64,000 nucleotides of DNA from the NCBI RefSeq assembly GCF_900112495.1, contig NZ_FOMA01000001.1, forward strand, positions 620,001 through 684,000. The letters are read 5' to 3'. Origin of the DNA: Bacillus sp. OV322 (GTDB lineage Bacteria > Bacillota > Bacilli > Bacillales > DSM-1321). The notes beneath the pieces were generated by a model. The model had not been told where the DNA came from and did not search any database. It saw only the letters and a list, made by a program, of their open reading frames with translations. How positions within the stretch are numbered: the stretch's first letter is position 1; every line of letters starts with the position of its first letter. Shown in pieces: positions 1-9,358 of this stretch. Made by a program: the position numbers and the translations under genes.

Positions 1-54
1 ATTATGGAGCTGCCGTATGAATTTAATAATCAGCATAAAGTCATTTTTATATAG
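1..54 (+). CDS. bshC: C-terminal end of a gene cut by the window edge, probably bshC
   Basis: An open frame enters from the left edge and stops at TAG 52-54. It encodes a short tail with the sequence LPYEFNNQHKVIFI. In Bacillus the gene just upstream of mraZ is usually bshC (putative cysteine ligase of bacillithiol synthesis), and tails of this kind with a hydrophobic end fit it. Only 17 residues are visible, so the name rests mostly on position. A terminator follows directly. Confidence 0.55.
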   Translation: MMELPYEFNNQHKVIFI

Positions 55-60
55 GTAATC

Positions 61-86
61 AGACAGGCCGTGTGCCTGTCTTTTTG
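61..86 (+). terminator. Rho-independent terminator after the bshC-like gene
   Basis: Perfect stem AGACAGGC/GCCTGTC around the loop CGTGT, followed by TTTTT. It separates the upstream gene from the mraZ transcript. Confidence 0.85.
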
Positions 87-211
87 TGTGCCTGGAAAAC
101 AGAATTTAAGGCAGGAATACTGTAAATTTATTCATACAATGGAACAGTTGCCCTCAGGAAAAAGCAATTGCAAAAGCAGGAATTACTTTCCCCTTTAACG
201 AAAGTAAAAAC

Positions 212-268
212 AAGTGGTGAAAAGTGGGGGATTGTGGTACATTGATATTAGAAAGTGGGGGCAGTGGC
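212..268 (+). promoter_or_regulatory. Probable MraZ-binding direct repeats upstream of mraZ
   Basis: The core GTGG recurs at 214, 224 and 234, that is three copies spaced exactly 10 bp, each preceded by an A-rich or AT stretch. Further copies lie at 255 and 264. MraZ proteins of other bacteria bind short direct repeats with a TGG/GTG core, one helical turn apart, upstream of their own operon. The layout here fits autoregulation of the dcw operon. I could not identify the promoter -10/-35 with confidence. Confidence 0.7.
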
Positions 269-700
269 ATGTTCATGGGCGAATACCATCATAACATTGA
301 TACGAAGGGACGAATCATCGTTCCGGTTAAGTTCAGAGAAAGCCTCGGTGAAGAGTTTGTTTTAACACGGGGACTTGATCAATGTTTATTTGGCTATCCA
401 ATGGACGAATGGAAACTGCTTGAAGAAAAATTGAAAGCTTTGCCTCTTACTAAAAAAGATGCCCGCGCCTTTACCCGTTTTTTCTTTTCAGGAGCTACGG
501 AATGCGAATTGGATAAACAGGGGCGCATTAATATTCCCGCACCGCTTACTGCTTACGGTCAATTAGAAAAAGAGTGTGTAATTCTCGGAGTTTCCAATCG
601 AATTGAGATTTGGAGCAAGTCTCTTTGGGAAGACTATTTTACAACTTCAGAAGACTCTTTCGCTGAAATAGCAGAAAACATGATAGGTTTTGATATCTGA
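269..700 (+). CDS. mraZ: Transcriptional regulator MraZ
   Basis: MraZ is a DNA-binding protein of the AbrB/SpoVT-like fold that controls the dcw operon. The protein is 143 aa from ATG 269 (start [19 protein letters not shown]). The two halves each carry the family signature: DTKGRI near residue 10 and DKQGRINIP in the second half. The length matches B. subtilis MraZ. An in-frame GTG at 224 would add 15 residues that lack family similarity and would run through the repeat operator, so ATG 269 is preferred. It is the first gene of the cluster and is followed by rsmH after 50 bp. Confidence 0.96.
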   Translation: MFMGEYHHNIDTKGRIIVPVKFRESLGEEFVLTRGLDQCLFGYPMDEWKLLEEKLKALPLTKKDARAFTRFFFSGATECELDKQGRINIPAPLTAYGQLEKECVILGVSNRIEIWSKSLWEDYFTTSEDSFAEIAENMIGFDI

Positions 701-750
701 TTCTGTACAGGGAAGAGCAGCTTCAATTATCGGTTGGAAGGATGTATAAG

Positions 751-1683
751 ATGTTTCAGCATAAAACAGTACTGCTTAAGGAAACTGTGGACGGTTTGGA
801 TATTAAGCCTGACGGTGTGTATGTAGATTGTACACTCGGAGGTGCAGGACACAGTGAATACCTGTTATCGCAGCTATCAGCAAAGGGAAAGCTATATGCA
901 TTTGACCAGGATATTACAGCAATAAAACATGCTGCTGAAAAACTGGCCGGCTACGGAGAAAGAGTGACCCTTATTCAAAGCAACTTTGAACATATCAGTG
1001 AAGAGCTAAACACCCGCGGAGTACATAAAGTTGATGGAATCCTCTATGATTTAGGTGTTTCCTCTCCGCAGCTCGATACGCCAGAGAGGGGCTTTAGCTA
1101 TCACCATGATGCCCCGCTTGATATGAGGATGGATCAGAACTCAGACATCTCTGCTTACCAGGTTGTTAATGAATGGTCATTTCAAGATCTGACAAGGATA
1201 TTCTTTCAATACGGGGAAGAAAAATTTTCCAAGCAGATAGCAAGAAAAATCGAAGCTGCCAGGGAAAAGAAGCCTATTGAAACGACCTTTGAACTAGTAG
1301 AGCTTATTAAAGATGGAATACCGGCACCAGCCAGAAGAAAGGGCGGACATCCTGCCAAAAGGATTTTTCAGGCTATCAGAATTGCTGTAAACGATGAACT
1401 TGGCGTTTTTGAACATTCACTTAAGCAATCGATAGAACTTTTGAATCCCGGAGGAAGGATATCTGTCATCACCTTCCATTCACTTGAGGACCGGATCTGT
1501 AAGACTGTATTTAAAAGCGCAAGTGATTTGCCGGAGCTTCCGCACGGCTTGCCGGTCATACCTGAGGAATTCAAGCCGCCATTGAAATTAATTACCAGAA
1601 AACCTCTGCTTCCGTCTGAGGAGGAACTTGAGGGAAATAACCGGTCACGATCGGCGAAATTAAGGATAGCTGAAAAACTATAA
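751..1683 (+). CDS. rsmH: 16S rRNA (cytosine(1402)-N4)-methyltransferase RsmH
   Basis: RsmH (MraW) methylates N4 of C1402 in the 16S rRNA P-site. The protein is 310 aa from ATG 751, against about 311 aa in B. subtilis. The SAM-binding motif is [14 protein letters not shown] near residue 30, and the typical [17 protein letters not shown] and ITFHSLEDR motifs follow. GGAAGG lies 9 nt before ATG 751. The upstream in-frame ATG 742 sits too close to that site and the family starts at MFQHKTVLL. It lies between mraZ and ftsL as in most Firmicutes. Confidence 0.97.
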   Translation: MFQHKTVLLKETVDGLDIKPDGVYVDCTLGGAGHSEYLLSQLSAKGKLYAFDQDITAIKHAAEKLAGYGERVTLIQSNFEHISEELNTRGVHKVDGILYDLGVSSPQLDTPERGFSYHHDAPLDMRMDQNSDISAYQVVNEWSFQDLTRIFFQYGEEKFSKQIARKIEAAREKKPIETTFELVELIKDGIPAPARRKGGHPAKRIFQAIRIAVNDELGVFEHSLKQSIELLNPGGRISVITFHSLEDRICKTVFKSASDLPELPHGLPVIPEEFKPPLKLITRKPLLPSEEELEGNNRSRSAKLRIAEKL

Positions 1684-1712
1684 AATAAATATTCTGTGAG
1701 GGGGAGTAGACA

Positions 1713-2072
1713 GTGAGCTCAATTGCAAAAAAAATTCAGGAACAGAATTATGAACAGCAGCAGCAGCAGCCAGTAAGCCAGGTCGTGGCGGTCCGGAAAG
1801 CTAAAATCAGTTTTGGGGAAGTTATATTATTGTGTGCCTTAGGTTTAATGATTGCCTTTGCAGGGGTGAAAATCATCACCAACCAATCTGCCATTTATCA
1901 AACCAATAAGGACATCCAGCAAGCGGAAGCAAAAATAGATGAACAGGTAAAAACGAATAATGACCTGAAGGTGCAAGTTGGAGAGCTAAGCACATACGAA
2001 CGGATCTGGAAAAAAGCTGCAGAACTCGGACTAAAGCTGAACGAGAAAAATGTGAAGGTTGTGCAGAAATAA
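1713..2072 (+). CDS. ftsL: Cell division protein FtsL
   Basis: A small bitopic divisome protein of 119 aa that pairs with DivIC and DivIB and supports PBP2B. It starts at GTG 1713 behind GAGGGGGA. A Gln-rich cytoplasmic tail (residues 10-25) is followed by one membrane helix (about 33-55) and an extracellular region (about 60-110) with heptad-like spacing, suggesting a coiled coil. The sequence is poorly conserved in the family, so the call uses topology, size and position between rsmH and pbpB. Its stop overlaps the pbpB start by one base (TAATG). Confidence 0.93.
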   Translation: MSSIAKKIQEQNYEQQQQQPVSQVVAVRKAKISFGEVILLCALGLMIAFAGVKIITNQSAIYQTNKDIQQAEAKIDEQVKTNNDLKVQVGELSTYERIWKKAAELGLKLNEKNVKVVQK

Positions 2073-4261
2073 TGCAGATGAAGCAAAAAAATATGAAGAG
2101 CGGAGCTGCGATATTATTTCTAATATTCGGCCTGCTCTTTTTTATATTAATATTCCGTTTTGTTTATATTGAAGCCACCGGGAAAGCAGGGGGCCAGGTT
2201 CTGGCAGCTAGGATTGAAAAAAAGTATAAAAAGGTGCATCCGATTGAAGCTGAAAGAGGAAAAATCCTGGATTCAAAAGGCGAGGTAATCGCTGAAGACA
2301 CGTCCTCTTTCACACTTAAGGCCGTACTGGACAAATCTGTGACATTGAATAAAAATAAACCGAACAATGTAGTAGACCCTGAAGGGACGGCAGAAAAGCT
2401 TTCTAAGTATATTAAAATGGACAAGGAAGCGATTTATGAAAGGCTGACCAAAAAAGGTGCTTTTGAAGTGGAATTAGGGCCTTCCGGCAAGGATTTATCG
2501 AATGACGTGAAGCAAAAAATTGAAAAACTGGCGCTTCCCGGCATCTATTTTACCAGGGATAATAAACGCTTTTATCCCAATGGAGTTTTTGCCTCGCATT
2601 TAATCGGTTTTACAGAGAAGGATCCTGATACAGGAAAAACATCCGGAAGACTTGGCATAGAAAAATATTTGAATGATTATCTGAAAGAGAAAAACGGAAA
2701 AATCACTTATAACAGCGATCGCTGGGGAGTACTGCTGCCAAACAGCAAACAGCATGTTACACCTCCGAAAAACGGAAAAAATGTCACGTTGACAATCGAC
2801 AAAAAAATTCAGACCTTCCTTGAGGACTCACTTACTAAGGTACAGAAAAAATATAATCCAAAGGATATCATTGCGATCGTCTCTAATCCGAAAACGGGGG
2901 AAATCGTGGCGATGAGCCAGCGTCCGACCTTCCATCCGCAGACAAGGGAAGGGCTTGCGGATACCTGGCATAACTTATCAATAGAGGAAGCATTTGAACC
3001 GGGTTCAACCATGAAGATATTCACTCTTGCAGCTGCTGTGCAGGAAAATGTTTTCGATCCAAACGGCACATATACCTCTGGCAGCTATAAAGTCCCCGGA
3101 TCGATTCCGATAAAAGATCACAGCGGTATACCTAAGGGGAAAACCATGACCTTCCTTGAGGCAGTGCAGCGTTCCTCCAATGTAGGGTTTGCGACACTTG
3201 GCATGGATAAATTGGGTCCTGACAGACTGAGGGATTATCTTACCAAGTTCGGGCTTGATAAGAAAACAGGCATCGACCTCCCCTATGAAGCAAATAGCAA
3301 GATTCAATATAAGTGGAAGCGGGACAAGGCGTCTACAGCATTTGGACAGGCTTCTGCAATAACCCCCATTCAGCAGATTCAAGCGGTCTCAGCTGTGGCC
3401 AATAATGGGAAAATGATGAAGCCATATGTTATTAAATCTATTTCTAGCCCGGATACTAAAAAGGTAATAAAAAAAACGAAGCCGTCTGTGGCAGGCGAGC
3501 CAATTTCTGCTGAAACGGCAAAAAAGGTCCGCGAGTATCTCGGAACAGTCATCACAGCGAAACACGGAACAGGGCAAAAATATAAAATTGATGGATACGA
3601 AGTTGCCGGAAAAACTGGAACAGCGCAAATGTCCGGTCCTGGCGGAGCCTATTTGCATGGCAAAAACAATTATGTTTTCTCATTTATGGGAATGGCACCG
3701 AAAAAAGATCCTCAGCTTGTCATGTATGTGGCTGTTAAACAGCCGCAGCTTGCCGGAAACGAAGCGGGCTCAGATCCCTTGTCGGAAATATTTGATCCAG
3801 TCATGCAAAACAGCCTGCAGTACCTAAATATCAAGCCGTCAAATCTTAAAGATGAAACGGCAGAGAAAATAGGTGATTACCGTGACCAGACAACCAGCTC
3901 GGCTAAAGCTGATTTAACCAATAAAGGATATGACGCAGTAGTTGTGGGCAAAGGGAAGATGGTCATCGATCAATCCCCTAAACCAGGCAGCATCCTTCTT
4001 GAGGGTGAGAAAGTGGTTTTAAGGACAGACGGAAGCATGACAGCCCCTGATATGACAGGATGGTCTCTTCGTGACGTAATGAAGGTCGCAAGTATTGCGG
4101 GACTTGATTTAAATGCCTCGGGAACGGGGTATGTCTCTAGCCAGAACCTTAAAGCTGGAAAAGTAATAAAAGAGGGAACCTACTGCATTGTAAACCTTAA
4201 GAAACCTAGTGATATTAGTTTGATGAAAACAGAAAAAAAGAAAGATGAAGTGCATGACTGA
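2072..4261 (+). CDS. pbpB: Division transpeptidase PBP2B
   Basis: Class B penicillin-binding protein that cross-links septal peptidoglycan. It has 729 aa with one N-terminal membrane anchor (about 12-32). An N-terminal dimerisation region is followed by the transpeptidase domain with STMK at 312-315 (nucleophile Ser312), SSN at 368-370 and KTG at 514-516. Two PASTA-like repeats follow (about 590-720). Start ATG 2072 overlaps the ftsL stop; ATG 2078 is an alternative that would remove two residues. A strong terminator follows, so the front of the cluster can be transcribed separately from spoVD. Confidence 0.95.
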   Translation: MQMKQKNMKSGAAILFLIFGLLFFILIFRFVYIEATGKAGGQVLAARIEKKYKKVHPIEAERGKILDSKGEVIAEDTSSFTLKAVLDKSVTLNKNKPNNVVDPEGTAEKLSKYIKMDKEAIYERLTKKGAFEVELGPSGKDLSNDVKQKIEKLALPGIYFTRDNKRFYPNGVFASHLIGFTEKDPDTGKTSGRLGIEKYLNDYLKEKNGKITYNSDRWGVLLPNSKQHVTPPKNGKNVTLTIDKKIQTFLEDSLTKVQKKYNPKDIIAIVSNPKTGEIVAMSQRPTFHPQTREGLADTWHNLSIEEAFEPGSTMKIFTLAAAVQENVFDPNGTYTSGSYKVPGSIPIKDHSGIPKGKTMTFLEAVQRSSNVGFATLGMDKLGPDRLRDYLTKFGLDKKTGIDLPYEANSKIQYKWKRDKASTAFGQASAITPIQQIQAVSAVANNGKMMKPYVIKSISSPDTKKVIKKTKPSVAGEPISAETAKKVREYLGTVITAKHGTGQKYKIDGYEVAGKTGTAQMSGPGGAYLHGKNNYVFSFMGMAPKKDPQLVMYVAVKQPQLAGNEAGSDPLSEIFDPVMQNSLQYLNIKPSNLKDETAEKIGDYRDQTTSSAKADLTNKGYDAVVVGKGKMVIDQSPKPGSILLEGEKVVLRTDGSMTAPDMTGWSLRDVMKVASIAGLDLNASGTGYVSSQNLKAGKVIKEGTYCIVNLKKPSDISLMKTEKKKDEVHD

Positions 4262-4280
4262 TTTTTAAGTCTTGTGCATG

Positions 4281-4329
4281 AAAGGCCGCGGCACGGAAGG
4301 TATCTTCCGTTATGCCGGGGCCTTTTTTT
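4281..4329 (+). terminator. Rho-independent terminator after pbpB
   Basis: A long GC-rich hairpin runs from AAAGGCC through GGCACGGAAG, loop GTAT, then CTTCCGTTATGCC and GGGGCC, and ends in seven T. It divides the mraZ-pbpB unit from spoVD. Confidence 0.88.
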
Positions 4330-4365
4330 GATTGGCTGTTTTCGCAAACTTTGCTGATATGGAAA

Positions 4366-4510
4366 GAGGGGGTGATTTCCGCTTCAGGGTGCTCGCTTTC
4401 CGCGTGGCGGCGTTGGGCCTAAAGCAATGCTTGCGAGGGTCTCACCTTCCCGCTAGTCGAAGCAGGAGTACCGCGCTTTACTTTACACTCCAATCAACTC
4501 TGTTTAACAG
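4366..4510. repeat. Bacillaceae-type intergenic repeat between pbpB and spoVD
   Basis: The block begins near GGGGGTGATTTCCGCTTC and contains GTGCTCGCTTTCCGCGTGG, GGGTCTCACCTTCCCGCTAG and a CTCCAATCAAC end. From memory, this head, middle and tail layout recurs in intergenic gaps of Bacillus and relatives as a dispersed non-coding repeat. The segment can be read as open frame, but it has no ribosome site and no recognisable protein. It occupies most of the 407-bp gap between pbpB and spoVD. The edges are approximate. Confidence 0.6.
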
Positions 4511-4597
4511 AGGATTGCTTCACGGAACCTATAAAACAACAATCTTTAAGAAAACCCTTTTGATTAAAGGTATATGATTATCTGTTTTTTGAAGCAT

Positions 4598-4627
4598 TGA
4601 TATTTTTGTGTAATGCCTGCATCCAAA
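4598..4627 (+). promoter_or_regulatory. Possible SigmaE promoter of spoVD
   Basis: GATATT at 4599-4604 resembles the SigmaE -35 element and CATCCAAA at 4620-4627 resembles the -10 CATACAAT, with a spacer of 15 bp. B. subtilis spoVD is known to be expressed from a mother-cell SigmaE promoter, and this site lies 41 bp before the spoVD start. The -10 has mismatches, so the assignment is tentative. Confidence 0.45.
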
Positions 4628-4668
4628 CAAGCATATAGTTGTACAAGCTGATATTGGAGGTGTCTTTT

Positions 4669-6591
4669 TTGCGCGTTTCAAACGTAACTGTCAGAAAAAG
4701 ACTGGCTATTGCATTAGTGGTGGGGCTTGCTGTTTTTTTAATCATTGATATTCGCCTGGGCATTGTCCAATTTTATCTTGGAGACAAGCTTACAAGCCTC
4801 GCAAAGGATTCGTGGAGCAGAAATATACCATTTGAGCCCAAAAGGGGTGAAATACTGGACAGAAATGGAGTGAAACTTGCGACAAATATCTCAGCACCGA
4901 CTGTCTTTGTTATCCCCAGACAAGTTGAAAATGCCGAGGATACTTCAAAGAAGCTTGCATCCATTCTTGATGCCAATACTGAGAGTGTGTATAAGTTAAT
5001 TACGAAATCGGAAATGAGCGTCATTATACCTGATGGCAGGAAAATCTCCCATGAAAAAGCAAAACAAATTAAGGCGCTCGGGTTAAAGGGTGTATATATA
5101 GCCGAAGATTCAAAACGGCATTACCCTTTTGGGGAATATTTATCACATGTGCTTGGGTTCGCAGGTTCTGATAATCAAGGGTTAATGGGTATCGAGCTTT
5201 CTTATGATAAAGAGCTTAGCGGCAAAAAGGGGTATGTGAAATTCTACTCGGATGCTAAAGGGAAAAGAATGAAAAACATGGCGGATGATTATAAAGCGCC
5301 CGAGGATGGAGATAATCTAAAACTGACAATTGACAGCAAAATCCAAACCATTATGGAAAGAGAACTGGATAATGCCCAGGCGACTTATGACCCGGATGGC
5401 ATAGTGGGTATAGCGATGAATCCGAATACGGGGGAAATATTAGCTATGTCAAGCAGGCCAACCTTTGACCCTGATAATTTCCAAAAGGTCAAACCAGAGG
5501 TTTATAATCGGAACCTGCCTGTTTGGAGTGCGTATGAGCCAGGTTCTACATTTAAAATTATTACCCTTGCTGCCGCAATAGAAGAGAAAAAAGTAAACCT
5601 GACAAATGAGCATTTTTATGATTCCGGTCATGTTGAAGTCGGGGGAGCCAATCTGCATTGCTGGAAAAGGGGAGGGCATGGTGATCAGACATTTCTGGAA
5701 GTTGTCGAAAATTCCTGCAACCCGGGATTCGTTGAGATGGGGAACCGTTTAGGCAAAGATAAATTGTTTGAGTATATCCATGATTTTGGTTTTGGCGAGA
5801 AAACCGGAATAGATCTTCAAGGGGAATCAAAGGGGATTATGTTCAATATGGATAGAGTGGGGCCAGTAGAACAGGCTACGACGGCATTTGGACAAGGAGT
5901 TTCTGTAACACCCATACAGCAGGTAGCAGCTGTGTCTGCAGCAGTGAATGGGGGTACATTGTATACGCCATATATTGCTAAGGAACTGATTGATCCCAAA
6001 ACTGGCAAGGTCTTGATGGAAAAAAAGCCGCAGGCAAAAAGGAAGGTCATTTCCGCTAAAACGTCCGCTGAAATTCGTAATGCGCTGGAATCTGTAGTCG
6101 CAAAGGGGAGCGGAAAAAAAGCTTTTGTGGAGTCTTATAGGGTTGGCGGTAAAACAGGAACTGCGCAGAAGGCACAAAACGGAAGGTACCTGGAAAATAA
6201 CTATATCGTGTCATTCATGGGTTTTGCTCCAGCAGATAAGCCTGAAATTGTCGTGTACCTTGCTATTGACAATCCAAAAGCAGCGGTAAAATTCGGCGGA
6301 GTGATTGCAGCTCCGATCGTAGGGAACATCATGGATGATTCACTGAGGGCGTTAGGGGTGAAACCCAGGAAACAGCAGATTGAAAAAGAAACAACCTGGC
6401 TTGATCCGGTGATGATTAAAGTGCCTAATGTCGTGGGAATGAGCAAAAAGGAACTGCAGACGCAGGATGTGAATCTTCAGCTCGATATTGCAGGAACTGG
6501 GGATAAAGTCATAAAACAGGCCCCAGATGCCGGTGTAAAGGTGAAAGAAGGATCAACTATTCGAATATACCTTGGCGAAAGCGGAGAATAA
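4669..6591 (+). CDS. spoVD: Sporulation-specific penicillin-binding protein SpoVD
   Basis: Class B PBP that makes spore cortex peptidoglycan together with SpoVE in the outer forespore membrane. The protein is 640 aa from TTG 4669, behind GGAGGTG, giving the family start of RVSNVTVRKR. One membrane helix lies at about 13-32. The transpeptidase motifs are STFK at 293-296 and KTG at 495-497, and a single PASTA domain ends the protein (about 580-640). An ATG 30 nt upstream lacks a ribosome site and adds non-conserved residues. The gene is flanked by terminators and has its own putative SigmaE promoter. Confidence 0.95.
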   Translation: MRVSNVTVRKRLAIALVVGLAVFLIIDIRLGIVQFYLGDKLTSLAKDSWSRNIPFEPKRGEILDRNGVKLATNISAPTVFVIPRQVENAEDTSKKLASILDANTESVYKLITKSEMSVIIPDGRKISHEKAKQIKALGLKGVYIAEDSKRHYPFGEYLSHVLGFAGSDNQGLMGIELSYDKELSGKKGYVKFYSDAKGKRMKNMADDYKAPEDGDNLKLTIDSKIQTIMERELDNAQATYDPDGIVGIAMNPNTGEILAMSSRPTFDPDNFQKVKPEVYNRNLPVWSAYEPGSTFKIITLAAAIEEKKVNLTNEHFYDSGHVEVGGANLHCWKRGGHGDQTFLEVVENSCNPGFVEMGNRLGKDKLFEYIHDFGFGEKTGIDLQGESKGIMFNMDRVGPVEQATTAFGQGVSVTPIQQVAAVSAAVNGGTLYTPYIAKELIDPKTGKVLMEKKPQAKRKVISAKTSAEIRNALESVVAKGSGKKAFVESYRVGGKTGTAQKAQNGRYLENNYIVSFMGFAPADKPEIVVYLAIDNPKAAVKFGGVIAAPIVGNIMDDSLRALGVKPRKQQIEKETTWLDPVMIKVPNVVGMSKKELQTQDVNLQLDIAGTGDKVIKQAPDAGVKVKEGSTIRIYLGESGE

Positions 6592-6617
6592 GTATAAAAT
6601 AATACAAGGATGATTTG

Positions 6618-6647
6618 AAGCGGCTGTAGCTAATCAGCCGCTTTGTT
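6618..6647 (+). terminator. Terminator after spoVD
   Basis: Stem AAGCGGCTG/CAGCCGCTT around an 8-nt loop, followed by TGTTT. The U-tract is short, so read-through into murE is likely. Confidence 0.65.
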
Positions 6648-6756
6648 TACGGAGGAGACTGGCAGAGGCATAATATTGGTTACAGATAGTCCTCGACACG
6701 CACTGCTCTCCTCCTTTATAATTAATAGCTCTAAACAGGTTGAAAGGGATGGAAAA

Positions 6757-8220
6757 ATGAAGCTTCACAAGTTACTTTCTTATTTACACTCTTTATCAGT
6801 ATTCGAAGGTGATAATCCAACTATCACTTCAATAGAAAACGACCACCGGAAAGTCAGGAAAGGAAGCTTGTTTGTTTGTATCAAAGGATACACCGTAGAC
6901 GGCCATGATTATGCACAATCTGCCGTTGAAAATGGAGCAGCCGCCATACTGTCTGAAAAACCTCTTCCTTTAGATGTACCGGTCATTGCAGTACGGGATA
7001 CACAAAGAGCTATGTCTGTTTTAGCAGATGCTTTTTATGAGCATCCGAGCCAAAAAATCCGTTTGATTGGCATTACAGGCACAAATGGCAAAACAACAAC
7101 CTCTCACTTGCTGGAAAAGATCTTTCACGATGATAAGCAAAAAACTGGATTGATTGGAACGATGTATACAAAAGTCGGGAGCAAGATATACAACACAAAA
7201 AATACTACACCTGACAGCGTCACCCTGCAGCAGACTTTTCATGAAATGGCAGAGTCATCTGTAGATACAGCAATCATGGAAGTATCTTCTCATGCCCTTG
7301 AACTCGGACGGGTCCATGGCTGTGATTTTGATATTGCTGTTTTTACGAATCTTACACAAGATCACCTGGATTTTCATGGAACGATGGAGAACTACAAACA
7401 CGCCAAGTCTCTTTTCTTCTCACAGCTTGGAAATGCTTATTTGGAAAACAGGCCAAAGTTTGCAGTCATCAATGCTGATGATGATGCAGCTCTTGATTTC
7501 ATCAAAGCCACCCCTGCACATGTGATTACATATGGGATCGATCAGAAAGCGGATATTATGGCAAAGAATATCAGCATCACTTCCAAAGGGACTTCATTTA
7601 CCCTGGAGGCACCTGGTATTTCTAGAGAAGTACAGCTGCAGCTTGTCGGTAAATTCAGTGTTTATAATGTTCTTGCAGCTGCAGGTGCAGCTTTATGCGC
7701 CGGAATATCCCCGGATAGAATCATTTCATCTATAGAAGAAATCAAAGGGGTTTCAGGCCGATTTGAACTTGTGCAGGCTGGACAGGAATATTTGGTGATT
7801 GTGGATTATGCACACACCCCGGACAGCCTTGAAAATGTTCTGAATACCATCTTGGAGTTTGCTAAAAAGAAAGTGTATGTGATTGTAGGGTGCGGAGGGG
7901 ACCGTGACAAAACGAAAAGGCCGATCATGGCGCAAATTGCCTGCAGGCTGGCCACAGACCCTATCTTCACTTCAGATAATCCGAGAAGCGAGGATCCGCT
8001 GCAAATTCTGAGAGACATGGAAGCGGGAGTAGAGGGAGAAAAGTACACAATTATTGCGGATCGCCAAAGCGCTATAGACTTTGCGGTTTCGAAGGCAGCA
8101 GAAGGCGATGTAATCCTTATTGCAGGAAAAGGCCATGAAACTTATCAGCTGATCGGCAATCAAGTACTGGACTTTGATGATCGCGAAGCGGCAAAAAAGG
8201 CAATACTGGAAGCGAATTGA
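6757..8220 (+). CDS. murE: UDP-MurNAc-L-Ala-D-Glu:meso-diaminopimelate ligase MurE
   Basis: Cytoplasmic Mur ligase that adds meso-diaminopimelate to UDP-MurNAc-dipeptide. It has 487 aa from ATG 6757 ([10 protein letters not shown]) behind GAAAGGGA. The ATP loop [13 protein letters not shown] is near residue 105-117. The DNPR motif at 407-410, known to select meso-diaminopimelate rather than lysine, is intact, so the wall is predicted to be the A1-gamma type. The upstream in-frame extension lacks family similarity and overlaps the preceding terminator. About 160 bp with no clear signal separate it from mraY. Confidence 0.97.
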   Translation: MKLHKLLSYLHSLSVFEGDNPTITSIENDHRKVRKGSLFVCIKGYTVDGHDYAQSAVENGAAAILSEKPLPLDVPVIAVRDTQRAMSVLADAFYEHPSQKIRLIGITGTNGKTTTSHLLEKIFHDDKQKTGLIGTMYTKVGSKIYNTKNTTPDSVTLQQTFHEMAESSVDTAIMEVSSHALELGRVHGCDFDIAVFTNLTQDHLDFHGTMENYKHAKSLFFSQLGNAYLENRPKFAVINADDDAALDFIKATPAHVITYGIDQKADIMAKNISITSKGTSFTLEAPGISREVQLQLVGKFSVYNVLAAAGAALCAGISPDRIISSIEEIKGVSGRFELVQAGQEYLVIVDYAHTPDSLENVLNTILEFAKKKVYVIVGCGGDRDKTKRPIMAQIACRLATDPIFTSDNPRSEDPLQILRDMEAGVEGEKYTIIADRQSAIDFAVSKAAEGDVILIAGKGHETYQLIGNQVLDFDDREAAKKAILEAN

Positions 8221-8380
8221 TGTTTCGGTTTTATTGTTTAATATATAAAAATGAATTCAGTTCAAATCTAAGGAAAATTGCATTCTGAAAAAAACTCCGG
8301 TAACATATCCTGGAAAAGATGAAAAGATTGTCATGATACAAAATCAGTATTTTAATGAGTTAGGAATGAGGTAGTAAGGC

Positions 8381-9358
8381 ATGCAGGAACAAGTGATTTT
8401 TTATACAATATTAGCAGGTTTTATAATAACGGTAATTCTATCTCCCGTGTTTATACCGTTTCTGAGAAGACTTAAATTTGGACAAAGCATCCGTGAGGAA
8501 GGTCCGCAGTCACATCAGAAAAAATCAGGAACACCGACTATGGGCGGCCTGGTGATATTGCTGTCTGTCACGATAGCAACATTGGCCATCACGCTTAAAT
8601 TTTTTAAGCCATCTGTTGAAATGTACCTTTTATTGATGGTGATGCTTGGTTTTGGCCTGCTTGGCTTTCTGGATGACTTCATCAAGGTGGTCATGAAAAG
8701 AAATCTTGGATTAACATCCAAACAAAAATTGGCTGGACAAATTATCATATCTGTTATTTTTTATTTCGTATACAAGAATACAAGCCATTTTATTCCGGAG
8801 ATAGCCATCCCGGGAACAGATCTTTCCATACATGTAGGCTGGTTTTATTTATTTATCATCATTTTCTGGCTTGTAGGATTTTCTAATGCAGTTAACCTGA
8901 CAGATGGCCTTGATGGCCTTGTTTCAGGAACCTCTGCAATAGCTTTTGGGGCATTTGCAGTGCTTGCCTGGAATCAGTCTCAATATGATATCGCAGTCTT
9001 TTCGCTTGCTGTAGTGGGTGCTGTGCTTGGTTTTCTGGTATTTAACGCACACCCTGCAAAAGTATTCATGGGCGACACTGGATCTCTTGCACTGGGAGGG
9101 GCTATTGCAGCAATCGCCATTCTTACAAGGATGGAGCTCCTGCTAATTATCATCGGCCTGGTATTCGTAATTGAAACACTTTCAGTTATTCTTCAGGTGG
9201 CATCTTTTAAAACAACAGGAAAGCGAATTTTTAAAATGAGTCCCTTGCATCATCATTATGAACTTGTTGGCTGGTCGGAATGGAGAGTCGTAGTAACATT
9301 CTGGTCTGTAGGCCTGCTTTGTGCAATACTCGGAATCTACTTGAAGGTGTGGTTGTAA
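8381..9358 (+). CDS. mraY: Phospho-N-acetylmuramoyl-pentapeptide transferase MraY
   Basis: Integral membrane enzyme that forms lipid I from UDP-MurNAc-pentapeptide and undecaprenyl phosphate. It has 325 aa with about ten hydrophobic segments. The catalytic signatures are [28 protein letters not shown] and the cytoplasmic HHHYEL. ATG 8381 fits the family start and length (324 aa in B. subtilis). It ends directly before murD. Confidence 0.97.
   Translation: MQEQVIFYTILAGFIITVILSPVFIPFLRRLKFGQSIREEGPQSHQKKSGTPTMGGLVILLSVTIATLAITLKFFKPSVEMYLLLMVMLGFGLLGFLDDFIKVVMKRNLGLTSKQKLAGQIIISVIFYFVYKNTSHFIPEIAIPGTDLSIHVGWFYLFIIIFWLVGFSNAVNLTDGLDGLVSGTSAIAFGAFAVLAWNQSQYDIAVFSLAVVGAVLGFLVFNAHPAKVFMGDTGSLALGGAIAAIAILTRMELLLIIIGLVFVIETLSVILQVASFKTTGKRIFKMSPLHHHYELVGWSEWRVVVTFWSVGLLCAILGIYLKVWL

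Noticed and set aside
133-140. CATACAAT, a perfect SigmaE -10 sequence before mraZ
   Set aside because: No ATATT-like -35 lies 13-15 bp upstream, and mraZ is a vegetative gene, so this is probably chance.
224-268. GTG 224 as the mraZ start
   Set aside because: It would add 15 residues without family similarity and run through the operator repeats; ATG 269 gives the conserved start.
4332-4577. An 81-codon open frame between pbpB and spoVD
   Set aside because: It overlaps the intergenic repeat and the last part of the terminator, and no protein similarity or ribosome site is seen.
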